Positions 23,580 through 31,761 of a DNA stretch of 64,000 bases are shown in pieces. Both the position numbers and the translations under genes were made by a program. The notes below the pieces were generated by a model. It was not told the origin of the DNA. It saw nothing but the letters and a program-made list of their open reading frames with translations, and did no database searches. Source of the DNA: Eggerthella lenta DSM 2243 (GTDB taxonomy: Bacteria > Actinomycetota > Coriobacteriia > Coriobacteriales > Eggerthellaceae); contig NC_013204.1 of NCBI RefSeq assembly GCF_000024265.1, forward strand, positions 2,344,180 to 2,408,179, given 5' to 3'. Position 1 is the stretch's first letter, and each line of letters opens with the position of its first letter.

Positions 23580-24869
23580 ATGGAAATCAATCGACATCAT
23601 ACCCGCCCGCGCAAACATCTGGCTGTCGTCACGATGGGAGTGAAGCTGGGCGACGAGACGCGCGGTTACACGCGCTTCCGCTTCCTGTCGGAGCTGCTCG
23701 CGCGCGAGGGCTTCGAAGTCGACCTCATCACGTCGTCGTTCCAGCATTGGGACAAGGCGCATCGCGACACGTCGAAAGCCTGCTACCAGGGCCTTCCCTA
23801 CCGCGTCGTGTTCATCGACGAGCCCGGCTACACGAAGAACCTCGACCTCGCGCGCATCCGCAGCCATCGCGTCGCGGCGAAGAACCTGCGCGCGCACTTC
23901 GAGCGAACGGCCGGCGCGTACGACCTCATCTACGCGGAGATCCCGCCGAACGACGTCGCGCGCGTGTGCGCCGAAGCGGCCGACGCGCAGGGCATCCCGT
24001 TCGTGGCGGACATCAACGACCTGTGGCCCGAGGCCATGCGCATGGTCGTCGACGTGCCCGTGGTCAGCGACGTCGCCTTCTACCCGTTCTCGCGCGACGC
24101 GAAGCGCGTCTACCAGCTGCTGGCGGGCGCCGTCGGCACCTCCGACGAGTACGCGGCGCGTCCGGCGAAGGACCGCGCGAAGCCCTACCCCCAGGCCACG
24201 GTGTACGTGGGCAACGACCTGGCCGCCTTCGACGAAGGAGCCCGCGTGCACGCGCCCGAGGTGGACAAGCCGGAAGGCGAGCTGTGGGTCGCCTACGCCG
24301 GAACGCTCGGCGCCAGCTACGACGTGGCCACGCTCGTCGAGGCCGCCGCGCTGCTCGAGCGCCGACGCCTCGCACGGGCGGCGTCGAAGGGCGACGACCA
24401 GGCGCCGGCCTTGCCCCCCGTGCGCGTGAAGGTGCTCGGCGACGGCCCCGACCGCGAGAAGCTCGAGGCGCTCGCGGCGCAGCTCGACGCCCCGGCGGAC
24501 TTCCTGGGTTACACGGCCTACGAGCTGATGGCCGCCTACCTGTGCGCGTCGGACATCGTGGTGAACTCGCTCGTCACGTCGGCGGTTCAGAGCATCGTGA
24601 CGAAGATCGGCGACTACCTGGCCAGCGGCAACCCCATGATCAACACGGGCTCGAGCCCCGAGTTCCGCGCGAAGGTGACCGCCGACGGCTTCGGCGTGAA
24701 CGTCGAGGCGGAAGATGCCGAAGCGCTCGCCGACGCCATCGCCAAGCTCGCGGGGCACGCGTCGCTGCGCAAGATCATGGGCTCGAAGGCACGCGCCGTC
24801 GCCGAGAGCGAGTTCGACCAGCCCCGCGCGTATCGCGAGATCGTGGATTTGCTGCGCACGTTGCTGTGA
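23580..24869 (+). CDS. Family 4-type glycosyltransferase
   Basis: The 429-residue protein has a GT-B fold of the GT4 kind: an N-terminal acceptor domain, then VAYAGTLGASYDVATLVEAA, VKVLGDGPDREKLEALA, DFLGYTAYELMAAYLCASDI and a C-terminal block with KIGDYLASGNPMI. It probably adds a sugar to a lipid-linked intermediate on the cytoplasmic membrane face. The ATG at 23580 is chosen because the promoter leaves no room for the upstream TTG. It is followed by an aminotransferase and a phosphoglycosyltransferase, resembling general glycosylation loci. Confidence 0.85.
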   Translation: MEINRHHTRPRKHLAVVTMGVKLGDETRGYTRFRFLSELLAREGFEVDLITSSFQHWDKAHRDTSKACYQGLPYRVVFIDEPGYTKNLDLARIRSHRVAAKNLRAHFERTAGAYDLIYAEIPPNDVARVCAEAADAQGIPFVADINDLWPEAMRMVVDVPVVSDVAFYPFSRDAKRVYQLLAGAVGTSDEYAARPAKDRAKPYPQATVYVGNDLAAFDEGARVHAPEVDKPEGELWVAYAGTLGASYDVATLVEAAALLERRRLARAASKGDDQAPALPPVRVKVLGDGPDREKLEALAAQLDAPADFLGYTAYELMAAYLCASDIVVNSLVTSAVQSIVTKIGDYLASGNPMINTGSSPEFRAKVTADGFGVNVEAEDAEALADAIAKLAGHASLRKIMGSKARAVAESEFDQPRAYREIVDLLRTLL

Positions 24870-24986
24870 TTTTGGTTGAGCGCCTCGCCAAACCGGGCGC
24901 GGCGCGTCAAAATAGGGAGCTTGCATACGCTGATTGCGTGCGATCATGCAGGTCGCACGTCGTTTATAGGGTACCAAGGAGCAATC

Positions 24987-26213
24987 TTGACTGAGCAGAA
25001 ACGCATTTCGTTCTCCCCGCCGGACATCACCCAGGCCGAGCTCGACGAGGTCGCCGACGCGCTGAGGAGCGGCTGGATCACCACCGGCCCGAAGACGAAG
25101 GAATTCGAGCGTGAGATCGCCCGCTTCGCGCAGGCCGACCGCGCCGCCACGTTCGCCTCGGCCACCGCGGCGCTCGAATGCGCCCTGCGCGCCATCGGCG
25201 TGGGACCCGGGGACGAAGTGATCACGAGCGCGTACACCTACACCGCCTCCTGCTCGGTCATCTGCCACGTGGGCGCGACCCCCGTGCTATGCGACGTGGC
25301 GCCCGGCTCCTACGAGATGGACTACGACGCCCTGCCCGGCCTCGTCACCGAGCGCACGCGCGCCATCATCCCCGTCGACATCGCCGGGCGCATGGCGGAC
25401 TACGAGCGCCTGTTCGCCGCGCTCGACGCCGTGCGCGACCGTTGGAAGCCCGCGACCGAGCTGCAGCGCGCCTTCGACCGCGTCATCGTCCTGGCCGACG
25501 CCGCCCACTCGTTCGGCGCGACGTATCGGGGACGTCCCTCCGGGTCGGTGGCCGACTTCACCGCCTTCTCGTTCCACGCCGTGAAGAACCTGACCACGGC
25601 CGAGGGCGGCGCGCTCGCGTGGCGCGCGGGCGCGTTCGACTCCGACGAGCTGTACCGCCAGTTCATGCTGCAATCCCTGCACGGCCAGACGAAGGACGCG
25701 CTGGCGAAGAACCGCGCGGGCGCCTGGGAGTACGACATCGCCTTCCCCGGCTGGAAGTGCAACATGACCGACATCCAGGCGGCGCTCGGGCTTGCGCAGC
25801 TGCGCCGCTACCCCGCCTCGCTCGCCCGCCGGCGCACCATCGTCGAGCGCTACGAGCGCAACCTGCGCGACCGCGACGTCGAGCTGCTGCAGCACTACGG
25901 CGAGGGCGGCGAATCGAGCGGGCACCTCATGTTCGTGCGTCTGAGGGCCAAGTCGCAGGCGTTCCGCAACGCGCTGATCGAGCGCATGGCGGACGACGGC
26001 GTGGCCACGAACGTGCACTACAAGCCGCTGCCGCTGCTCACCGCGTATCGCGATCTCGGCTTCGACATCGCCGATTTCCCGAACGCGCTCGCGCAGTTCG
26101 AGAACGAGGTGACGCTGCCGCTGCACACGCTGCTCTCCGACGACGACGTGGACTACGTGGCGGCGTCGTTCGGGCGCGCCTACGACAAGCTCGAGGCGGA
26201 GGGCGTCCGCTGA
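24987..26213 (+). CDS. DegT/DnrJ/EryC1/StrS-type sugar aminotransferase
   Basis: This PLP-dependent transferase of 408 residues probably aminates a nucleotide-linked keto-sugar. Visible features: N-terminal SGWITTGPKTKEFER, PLP-binding DAAHSFGA (Asp171), and the Schiff-base lysine K200 in SFHAVKNLTTAEGG. A middle segment of about 15 extra residues (DAVRDRWKPATELQ) is longer than in most relatives. The TTG at 24987 with AAGGAG 5 bases upstream is the supported start. It overlaps the next gene by one base (TGATG). Confidence 0.9.
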   Translation: MTEQKRISFSPPDITQAELDEVADALRSGWITTGPKTKEFEREIARFAQADRAATFASATAALECALRAIGVGPGDEVITSAYTYTASCSVICHVGATPVLCDVAPGSYEMDYDALPGLVTERTRAIIPVDIAGRMADYERLFAALDAVRDRWKPATELQRAFDRVIVLADAAHSFGATYRGRPSGSVADFTAFSFHAVKNLTTAEGGALAWRAGAFDSDELYRQFMLQSLHGQTKDALAKNRAGAWEYDIAFPGWKCNMTDIQAALGLAQLRRYPASLARRRTIVERYERNLRDRDVELLQHYGEGGESSGHLMFVRLRAKSQAFRNALIERMADDGVATNVHYKPLPLLTAYRDLGFDIADFPNALAQFENEVTLPLHTLLSDDDVDYVAASFGRAYDKLEAEGVR

Positions 26214-26818
26214 TGTACGCACGGTTCGGAAAAAGGGCGTGCGACCTGGTCGTAGGGCTCGTGGCGCTGCCCTTCGTGCTGATCATCATCGCGGTGCTGG
26301 CGCCGTTCATCCACTTCGAGGACAAGGGACCCGTGTTCTACAACGCGCCGCGCGTGGGGCTCGGCGGGCGCGACTTCAAGATGTACAAGCTGCGCTCGAT
26401 GCGGGTGAACGCGCCCGACCTCATCATGGAGGACGGCTCCACCTACAACGGCGCGGACGACCCCCGCATGACGCGCGTGGGCGCCTTCATGCGCAAGACG
26501 TCGCTCGACGAGATGCCGCAGTTCCTCAACGTGCTGAAAGGCGACATGAGCGTCGTGGGGCCCCGCCCCGACCTGCGCCGCGAGACGGAGCTCTACGAAG
26601 GCGACGAGCACCTCAAACTCACCGTGAAGCCCGGTATCACCGGGTACGCCGCCGTGTACGGGCGCAACTCGCTGCCCTGGCACGACCGTTTGGCGCTCGA
26701 CGTGTTCTACGTGCGCAACGTTTCCTTCCCGCTCGACGTGAAGGTGTTCTTCAAGACGTTCTCCGCCGTATTCAACCAGGAAGGCGTGTTCGTGGAGGAC
26801 GATGCGTCGGCGAAGTAA
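26213..26818 (+). CDS. Monotopic phosphoglycosyltransferase (PglC/WcaJ-type)
   Basis: This 201-residue enzyme transfers a phospho-sugar from a UDP-sugar to undecaprenyl phosphate, the first membrane step of glycan assembly. A single re-entrant hydrophobic helix spans 9-32. The catalytic Asp99-Glu100 dyad sits in [20 protein letters not shown], followed by GPRPD. Its small size is that of PglC rather than of full WcaJ. It is translationally coupled to the aminotransferase, so the primed sugar is probably a diamino- or amino-deoxy sugar (inference). Confidence 0.92.
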   Translation: MYARFGKRACDLVVGLVALPFVLIIIAVLAPFIHFEDKGPVFYNAPRVGLGGRDFKMYKLRSMRVNAPDLIMEDGSTYNGADDPRMTRVGAFMRKTSLDEMPQFLNVLKGDMSVVGPRPDLRRETELYEGDEHLKLTVKPGITGYAAVYGRNSLPWHDRLALDVFYVRNVSFPLDVKVFFKTFSAVFNQEGVFVEDDASAK

Positions 26819-26932
26819 CGGTCGGCTAACGTGACCCCTTCCGACCCGCCGCGCACGGCTCCCACCCTCTATCATGAACGTGCGCCGCGCAACGCGGGCG
26901 TACGACGGGAGAGCATGCAGGAGAGTGAGATC

Positions 26933-27292
26933 ATGACGAACGAATTGAACGCAAAGCTTGCACAGTACGGCATCGACTATGCGGAGGCGATGGAGCGCTT
27001 CGGCGGCAACGAGGCCCTGTTCGTTCGTCTCGCCTCGAAGTACGCGAACGATCCGCATTTCGACCGGTTGGAAACAGCGATGGCCTCCGGCGATACCGCC
27101 GCGGCCGAGCGCGAGGCCCATTCCCTCAAGGGCGTCGCGGGCAACTTGTCGTTCGTGCGCCTCTACGACCTGGCCGCGCGCATCACCGATGCGCTGCGCG
27201 CCGACGATCTGGACAGCGCACGCGCCCTCATGCCCGAACTCCGCGAGAGCCACGAAGCCGTGGTCGAAGCCCTGGCGATCCTGCAGCGGTAG
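26933..27292 (+). CDS. Hpt (histidine phosphotransfer) domain protein
   Basis: This 119-residue, all-helical protein has the Hpt signature EREAHSLKGVAGNLSF with His63 as the phospho-accepting residue. Hpt proteins relay phosphate between hybrid kinases and response regulators. No kinase or receiver gene lies near, so it is an orphan. ATG at 26933 has AGGAGAG upstream; an in-frame ATG six codons earlier is less well placed. A TATCAT hexamer at 26870-26875 may be its own -10. Confidence 0.82.
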   Translation: MTNELNAKLAQYGIDYAEAMERFGGNEALFVRLASKYANDPHFDRLETAMASGDTAAAEREAHSLKGVAGNLSFVRLYDLAARITDALRADDLDSARALMPELRESHEAVVEALAILQR

Positions 27293-27318
27293 GAGCGACA
27301 AGCGTTCCTGCCGCTCCT
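27291..27318. terminator. Bidirectional hairpin between convergent genes
   Basis: AGGAGCG pairs with CGCTCCT across a 14-base loop between the Hpt stop and the stop of the solute-binding protein gene. It overlaps the Hpt stop codon. No long T-run, so a moderate call. Confidence 0.4.
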
Positions 27319-27319
27319 T

Positions 27320-28312
27320 CTAGTACTTCCACTTCGCCAGCAGGCGTTGTTTCTCGTCCGGATCGGTGATGCCCGTCATGTCGGCATACACGATATCGGT
27401 CGGATAGTTCGGAATCTCGGCTTTGAAATCGATGAGAACCTGATCGGGCACGTACGTTTCGTTGTCGATCTTCACGCCTTCGGTGGCGAGCCACTCGAAC
27501 ACTTCGTAGACGGCGGCGTTATCCTCCCGACCTTGGACGATGCCCAAGCCGTACACGGCCCAGGGGGCACCCTCCTCGAAGAACAGCACCCGCAGCGGCA
27601 CGCCTTGGTTGATCTCGGAAACGGTCTGGAAGGTCATTCCCAGACCGATGGCGGCTTCGCCTTGCACGAGCGCATTCACCGGGCCCGACCCTGAGGAGGT
27701 GAACTGGTACACGTTCTCAGCCAGGCGATCGAAGTACGCAAACGCTTCATCCTCACCCCAGGCGTTCACCAGGCTCTTGACGAAATTGTACCCCGTGCCC
27801 GATGACTTGGGGTTCGGCATGGTCACCAGGCCGCGAAACGCAGGATCGGTCAGATCCTCGTAGCAACGGGGCGCGGTGAGGCCGCGCTCGGAAAACGCCG
27901 CCTCGTTGATCGCGATGCAAGCGCTTTCACGCGAAAACGGAAAGAAGCGGTTATCGGCATCCACCAGGTCGGCGCAATAGCGGGATGCATCCGATGCCGG
28001 AAGCTCCTCGAATTGATCCGACACCTGTTTAAGGTAACCACCTTCAAGGCCCAAAACGATATCGGCTTCGGATTGCGCTCCTTCCATCTTGAGCTTCGCC
28101 GCGCAGTTGCCCGTGGGAATGTAGCGCAAACGAATGTCGTAGGCGGGAAACCGATCGTGCATCGCCGCGAGCAGCGACTCGTTGCGCACGCCCTCGGCAC
28201 ACGAGTACATGACGACCGTGTTCTCGGATCGTCCCGAACATCCCGGCAGAGCCAAGGCGCATGCCGCCCCCAGCGCGCCGAGCAAGAATTCTTTTCGCGT
28301 CAGCTGAAGCAT
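27320..28312 (-). CDS. ABC transporter solute-binding lipoprotein (paralogue 1)
   Basis: This binding protein of about 330 residues belongs to the iron/phosphonate/thiamine-type (class 6-like) group. It has an N-terminal TRKEF helix, hydrophobic stretch and lipobox LPGC, then NTVVMYSCAEGVRNESLLAA, SEADIVLGLEGGYLKQ, MPNPKSSGTGYNFVKSLVNA, FTSSGSGPVNALVQGEAAIG. It is closely similar along its length to the protein at 35129-36124, ending in the same LLAKWKY/LLGKWKY. No permease lies beside it, so it probably shares the ATPase and permease at 32702-35129. The ATG at 28312 gives a good signal peptide but lacks a clear RBS; upstream GTG codons are possible. Confidence 0.82.
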   Translation of the reverse strand: MLQLTRKEFLLGALGAACALALPGCSGRSENTVVMYSCAEGVRNESLLAAMHDRFPAYDIRLRYIPTGNCAAKLKMEGAQSEADIVLGLEGGYLKQVSDQFEELPASDASRYCADLVDADNRFFPFSRESACIAINEAAFSERGLTAPRCYEDLTDPAFRGLVTMPNPKSSGTGYNFVKSLVNAWGEDEAFAYFDRLAENVYQFTSSGSGPVNALVQGEAAIGLGMTFQTVSEINQGVPLRVLFFEEGAPWAVYGLGIVQGREDNAAVYEVFEWLATEGVKIDNETYVPDQVLIDFKAEIPNYPTDIVYADMTGITDPDEKQRLLAKWKY

Positions 28313-28477
28313 CGCGTCAAGGTCGCACGCACTCCGACCCCCTCTCACCACCTTTGCTCTTCTCGATTTTGACCATATGAAACAAGAGAATCGTTTGTAC
28401 AATTCTTAGTGTTTACTTATATTTATGAACGCAAAATATACCTATTTACGATCATCATCCCTTTTCGGAATGTAAAG

Positions 28478-28525
28478 ATCATATCAAGTGTGTTCAATAA
28501 TGTAAATTGAATATAGTAATTGAAC
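28478..28525 (-). promoter_or_regulatory. Promoter/operator A (solute-binding protein 1)
   Basis: The minus strand has TTTACA (28501-28506), 17 bases, then TATGAT (28478-28483). The inverted half-sites GTTCAAT (28492-28498, in the spacer) and ATTGAAC (28519-28525, upstream of the -35) are perfect complements. The same arrangement occurs at 31630-31678 and 36167-36214, so a common repressor or activator is likely. The leader to the chosen ATG is about 155 bases; I see no gene in it. Confidence 0.75.
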
Positions 28526-28577
28526 ATAAAACAAAGCACCCCTTCTCCCATTGATCACGATGGGGGAAGGGGTGCTT
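28525..28577 (-). terminator. Rho-independent terminator of eutH operon
   Basis: A long stem (AAGCACCCCTTC-type arms, 28534-28577) is followed on the minus strand by TTTGTTTTATG. It ends the licC-licA/eutH transcript immediately before operator A. Confidence 0.88.
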
Positions 28578-28597
28578 CGACGATCCGGATTGTTTTT

Positions 28598-29809
28598 CTA
28601 GTTTTCGGCTTCTGCCCTATCGATCCGCTCGAGTTCCTCAGCCTTCTTCACGGCAAGCAAGCTTGCGAACACGACGGCACACACACCCGCTGACAGCTTC
28701 CCTACAAGCACCGGCACGATCAGCGTCGGTTGGAAGTTCGCCGTGAACGACAGATGATCGCCGAACAGAAATGCGCAGCACACGGCAAACGACATGACCA
28801 GCACCTTGTCGCGCGCCTTGAGGTCTTTCACCATCGACAGCGCCGCAAGCACGTTCGCCGAGGCGGCCAGCAAGCCAGCGGTTGCGTCCGAGCTCAGCCC
28901 CACCGCGCCGCCGATTTTGGCGAGTGGCTTCGCAAGATAGCGCTTGATGAGGTACACCATGGGAAACGCGCCGCACAACATCATGCCGATAGCACCCGAC
29001 ACCTCGAGTGCTCGGAAGATATCCTCCTCGTCGGCGATGATAGGATCGAACCCGAAGGAGCCGAAGACCGTGGTGAAGATGCCCGTGAAGTATTCGATAA
29101 CCGCCAGCACGAACACGATTTTGAGCGTCGCTTCCATCACGCGACCGAACACGATGAACCCCTTGATCATGGCGTCGGGCTTGAACTTGAGCCCCAATGC
29201 CAGCGCAACGCATATGATGATCAGCGGCACGAGGTTGACGCCGATCTGGGCGAAGCTCAACGCAAGCTGATAGGTCGCTTCGGCGTTCGTCGATACGACC
29301 TCCCGGATCACCGGGTGCGAAAGCGCGATGATGATGCTCGCAACGAGCACGCCGATAGGAATCGCGAGAAGGCCGCTCATCACTCCGAGCGCCAAGTACT
29401 TCCGATCGCGTTTCTCGAGCATCTTCAGCGCCACCGGTATCGTGAAAACGATGGTTGCGCCCGCCATATACCCGGTCATCATCGCCATGATCCAGCTCTC
29501 ACGCGTCTGCGCAAGCGCGTCCGCCAGCTGGTATCCGCCCATGTCGATGGCGATGAACGTCGTCGCTGCCATGGCTGGGTCGGCGCCGAGCGCCCCGTAC
29601 GCCGGCCCGAAGACCGTGCTCACGAACGCCGTCAGATAAGGAGCCGATGCCATGATGCCCGCTACGGGAAGGAAGATGGGGCCGATGGAGTCGATGCCGG
29701 CCACGAATTGCCGGCCGAGCTCGCTCTCCGGCTTGATGGCCGATGCGACGGCGCCCGCCAATGCGCAGACCATGATGATGTACACCACGGCCGTTCCGAT
29801 CATCTCCAT
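28598..29809 (-). CDS. eutH: EutH-type ethanolamine transporter
   Basis: The 403-residue membrane protein has about ten or eleven hydrophobic segments. Its EutH features are GIMASAPYLTAFVSTVFGPAY, the conserved FIAIDMGGYQLADALA, TIVFTIPVALKMLEKRDRKY with LALGVMSGLLAIPIGVL, and CCAFLFGDHLSFTANFQPTL near the end. EutH mediates ethanolamine entry. No eut lyase or microcompartment genes are here; instead it follows a LicC-LicA fusion gene by 5 bases, so it probably feeds choline or ethanolamine to the kinase (inference). ATG at 29809 has AAAGG 8 bases upstream. Confidence 0.88.
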   Translation of the reverse strand: MEMIGTAVVYIIMVCALAGAVASAIKPESELGRQFVAGIDSIGPIFLPVAGIMASAPYLTAFVSTVFGPAYGALGADPAMAATTFIAIDMGGYQLADALAQTRESWIMAMMTGYMAGATIVFTIPVALKMLEKRDRKYLALGVMSGLLAIPIGVLVASIIIALSHPVIREVVSTNAEATYQLALSFAQIGVNLVPLIIICVALALGLKFKPDAMIKGFIVFGRVMEATLKIVFVLAVIEYFTGIFTTVFGSFGFDPIIADEEDIFRALEVSGAIGMMLCGAFPMVYLIKRYLAKPLAKIGGAVGLSSDATAGLLAASANVLAALSMVKDLKARDKVLVMSFAVCCAFLFGDHLSFTANFQPTLIVPVLVGKLSAGVCAVVFASLLAVKKAEELERIDRAEAEN

Positions 29810-29814
29810 CTCGA

Positions 29815-31584
29815 CTACCTTTCGTCTTCGTAGAGCGCAAGCGCTTTGGCCGAATACGTCTTGGCGTATCGGTACCACAGGTACAACCACTCTCCCACCG
29901 AATCGCCTGCAGCCTCTTTATACAAGGCCCAGATGAACCAGTGGTAGGCGGCAAGCGCCACGAAAGCGATGCAATGGCGGTATTCCTCGGCGGTCAATGC
30001 CCGCTGGAAGTACGTCTCGAGCACGCGATCCGCCTCGTCCTCGTCGTAGTCGGAGCAGCAGATGAACACGCCGAGATCGGAAGCGTAATCCGACATCGCC
30101 GAATACTCCCAGTCGATAAGGTACATCGCCTCTTCGGATACGAGGAAGTTCGGGTTGTAAAAATCGTTGTGGCAGAGGCATGGTGCAACGCCATCCCTTT
30201 TCACCAAGGCGTCGAGGCGCGCCGCGCGATCGCGCAGGGGCTCGTAATCCGGGAACGACGGATAGGAACGCGCACCGAGCAGCGCCATCATGGACTGGGC
30301 TTTCTCGAATAGGTCGTACGTCCACTGCGACGTCTCGCCGCTCTGGTGCAAACGGCGGATCAGGTCCATAGCCTGCTCGACATGGCTCCCGTCGTGGTAA
30401 TCGAACGGCTTGCAATCCTTCACGAAACGCGACACCTTCCAACCTTTCCGGGTATCTTGAAAAACGAACGTGTCATCGATGCCGAGCTTTTTGGCGACAG
30501 CCTGGGAGTGCGCCTCGCTTCGTCGGTTGATGATCTCGTCCGCGCCGGGACCGGGGTGCCGGTACACGTACGAAGCGCCGTCGACCGAGAATCTGAAGGA
30601 AAGGTTGGTAAGGCCTTCCTTGATCGGCACGATGCCCTCGACGCGGTCGCGCGTGCAGCCGAGCACGTCGCAGATGTTGTCGAGGATCTCCGAGTCGACG
30701 TTCATCAGGAAATCCTGGTCGAACTGCTTAAGATCGGAAAGGGAATCGAATTCGTAGATGACGCCCGGTCCGTAGCAGCGTAACACCATGCGCAGATCTT
30801 TCACATGGTCGCGAAACAGGTCCTCCCAAAGCTTGGGCGCCGTCTCGGGCCAATCGTATTCGTTCTCGAGAATGGCCGAGAACGCGCTGGAGAACGCGCG
30901 ATCAAAGTACGCGTGCCCGAGCATGCCGAACGCATCGGCGCCGCCGACGGTAACGCCGATGATTCGCCCATCGCGTGCCGTCTTCATGCAGTACTCGTCG
31001 GTGGGACCCTCGAAATACATGCCCGCATAGTACGCTTCGTACACGTACGGCTCGAAAACGTTCTCGGTGAAGTAATCGTCGGACGAGCAGATGTAGGTAT
31101 TGCCCAGCTGCTCCCGAACGAGCATGAGGGTGGAGTTGTTGTTGCGAGCGACGTACTCCTCGTTCACGCGGATGGACACCCCGTACAGATCCTCAAGATA
31201 GAAGAACGCTTCCTTCATATAGCCGACCACCACCGTGATGTCGTCGATACCGGCGGCTTTGAGCTGGCGGATCTGCCGCTCGATCAGCACTTCGCCCCGC
31301 ACGTTGAGCACGCCCTTGGGCTTCTCGTAAGAGAGCGGCGCAAAGCGCGAGGACAGTCCCGCAGCCATGATGATAGCGTTCTCTACTTTGTACGGCTGCA
31401 AGGCGCGATAACCCTCCGCCGTGACGTAGAACCCGTCCATGAGCCCGCGATCGCGCAGCGTCTGGCACAATCGGTTGACCGTGCCGAGCGAAAGCCCTGA
31501 CGCATCGGCCAAGGCGCGCTGCGTGTACACGCCTTCGTCCATCGACGCGACCAGGGTTTTGAACTCGTTCTTCTCCAGCGACAC
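29815..31584 (-). CDS. Winged helix - CTP:phosphocholine cytidylyltransferase - choline kinase fusion
   Basis: The 589-residue protein joins three parts. Residues 1-66 form a winged helix (TQRALADASGLSLGTVNRL). Residues 68 to about 300 are a LicC-type nucleotidyltransferase (IIMAAGLSSRFAPLSYEKPK, VLIERQIRQLKAAGIDDITV, ICSSDDYFTEN). About 310-589 is a LicA-type kinase with IKEGLTNLSFRFSV, Brenner motif HNDFYNPN (472-479) and IDWEYS (Asp491). It would phosphorylate choline or ethanolamine and make the CDP derivative. The start is a GTG with GGGAGAGGG upstream, and operator B lies about 40 bases before it. The DNA-binding part suggests an enzyme that also regulates (inference). Confidence 0.88.
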   Translation of the reverse strand: MSLEKNEFKTLVASMDEGVYTQRALADASGLSLGTVNRLCQTLRDRGLMDGFYVTAEGYRALQPYKVENAIIMAAGLSSRFAPLSYEKPKGVLNVRGEVLIERQIRQLKAAGIDDITVVVGYMKEAFFYLEDLYGVSIRVNEEYVARNNNSTLMLVREQLGNTYICSSDDYFTENVFEPYVYEAYYAGMYFEGPTDEYCMKTARDGRIIGVTVGGADAFGMLGHAYFDRAFSSAFSAILENEYDWPETAPKLWEDLFRDHVKDLRMVLRCYGPGVIYEFDSLSDLKQFDQDFLMNVDSEILDNICDVLGCTRDRVEGIVPIKEGLTNLSFRFSVDGASYVYRHPGPGADEIINRRSEAHSQAVAKKLGIDDTFVFQDTRKGWKVSRFVKDCKPFDYHDGSHVEQAMDLIRRLHQSGETSQWTYDLFEKAQSMMALLGARSYPSFPDYEPLRDRAARLDALVKRDGVAPCLCHNDFYNPNFLVSEEAMYLIDWEYSAMSDYASDLGVFICCSDYDEDEADRVLETYFQRALTAEEYRHCIAFVALAAYHWFIWALYKEAAGDSVGEWLYLWYRYAKTYSAKALALYEDER

Positions 31585-31629
31585 GACGACCCTCTCCCAC
31601 TGCTGTCCAAGTTGAATGCAACGCGAGAG

Positions 31630-31678
31630 ATTTTAACTCGTATGTTCATATTTGTAAATAGTTTATAATATATTGAAC
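31630..31678 (-). promoter_or_regulatory. Promoter/operator B (licC-licA fusion, eutH)
   Basis: The minus strand has TTTACA (31653-31658), 17 bases, TAAAAT (31630-31635). Half-sites are GTTCAT (31644-31649) in the spacer and ATTGAAC (31672-31678) upstream. Register relative to the -35 is the same as in operators A and C. The start near 31623 gives a leader of about 40 bases. The rest of the gap to 31761 is AT-rich without a gene. Confidence 0.75.
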
Positions 31679-31761
31679 AAGTATATGTAAATATCACATC
31701 GTATACCAAAAATGGTCGATCAAAAGGACGATGTCGTTTTACATAATGAACCGATAGGCTA

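Noticed and set aside
28400-28480. Additional operator half-sites near GTTCATAAATATAAG
   Set aside because: The string resembles a half-site but has no inverted partner at the right distance and no promoter in register, so it was not counted as a fourth operator.
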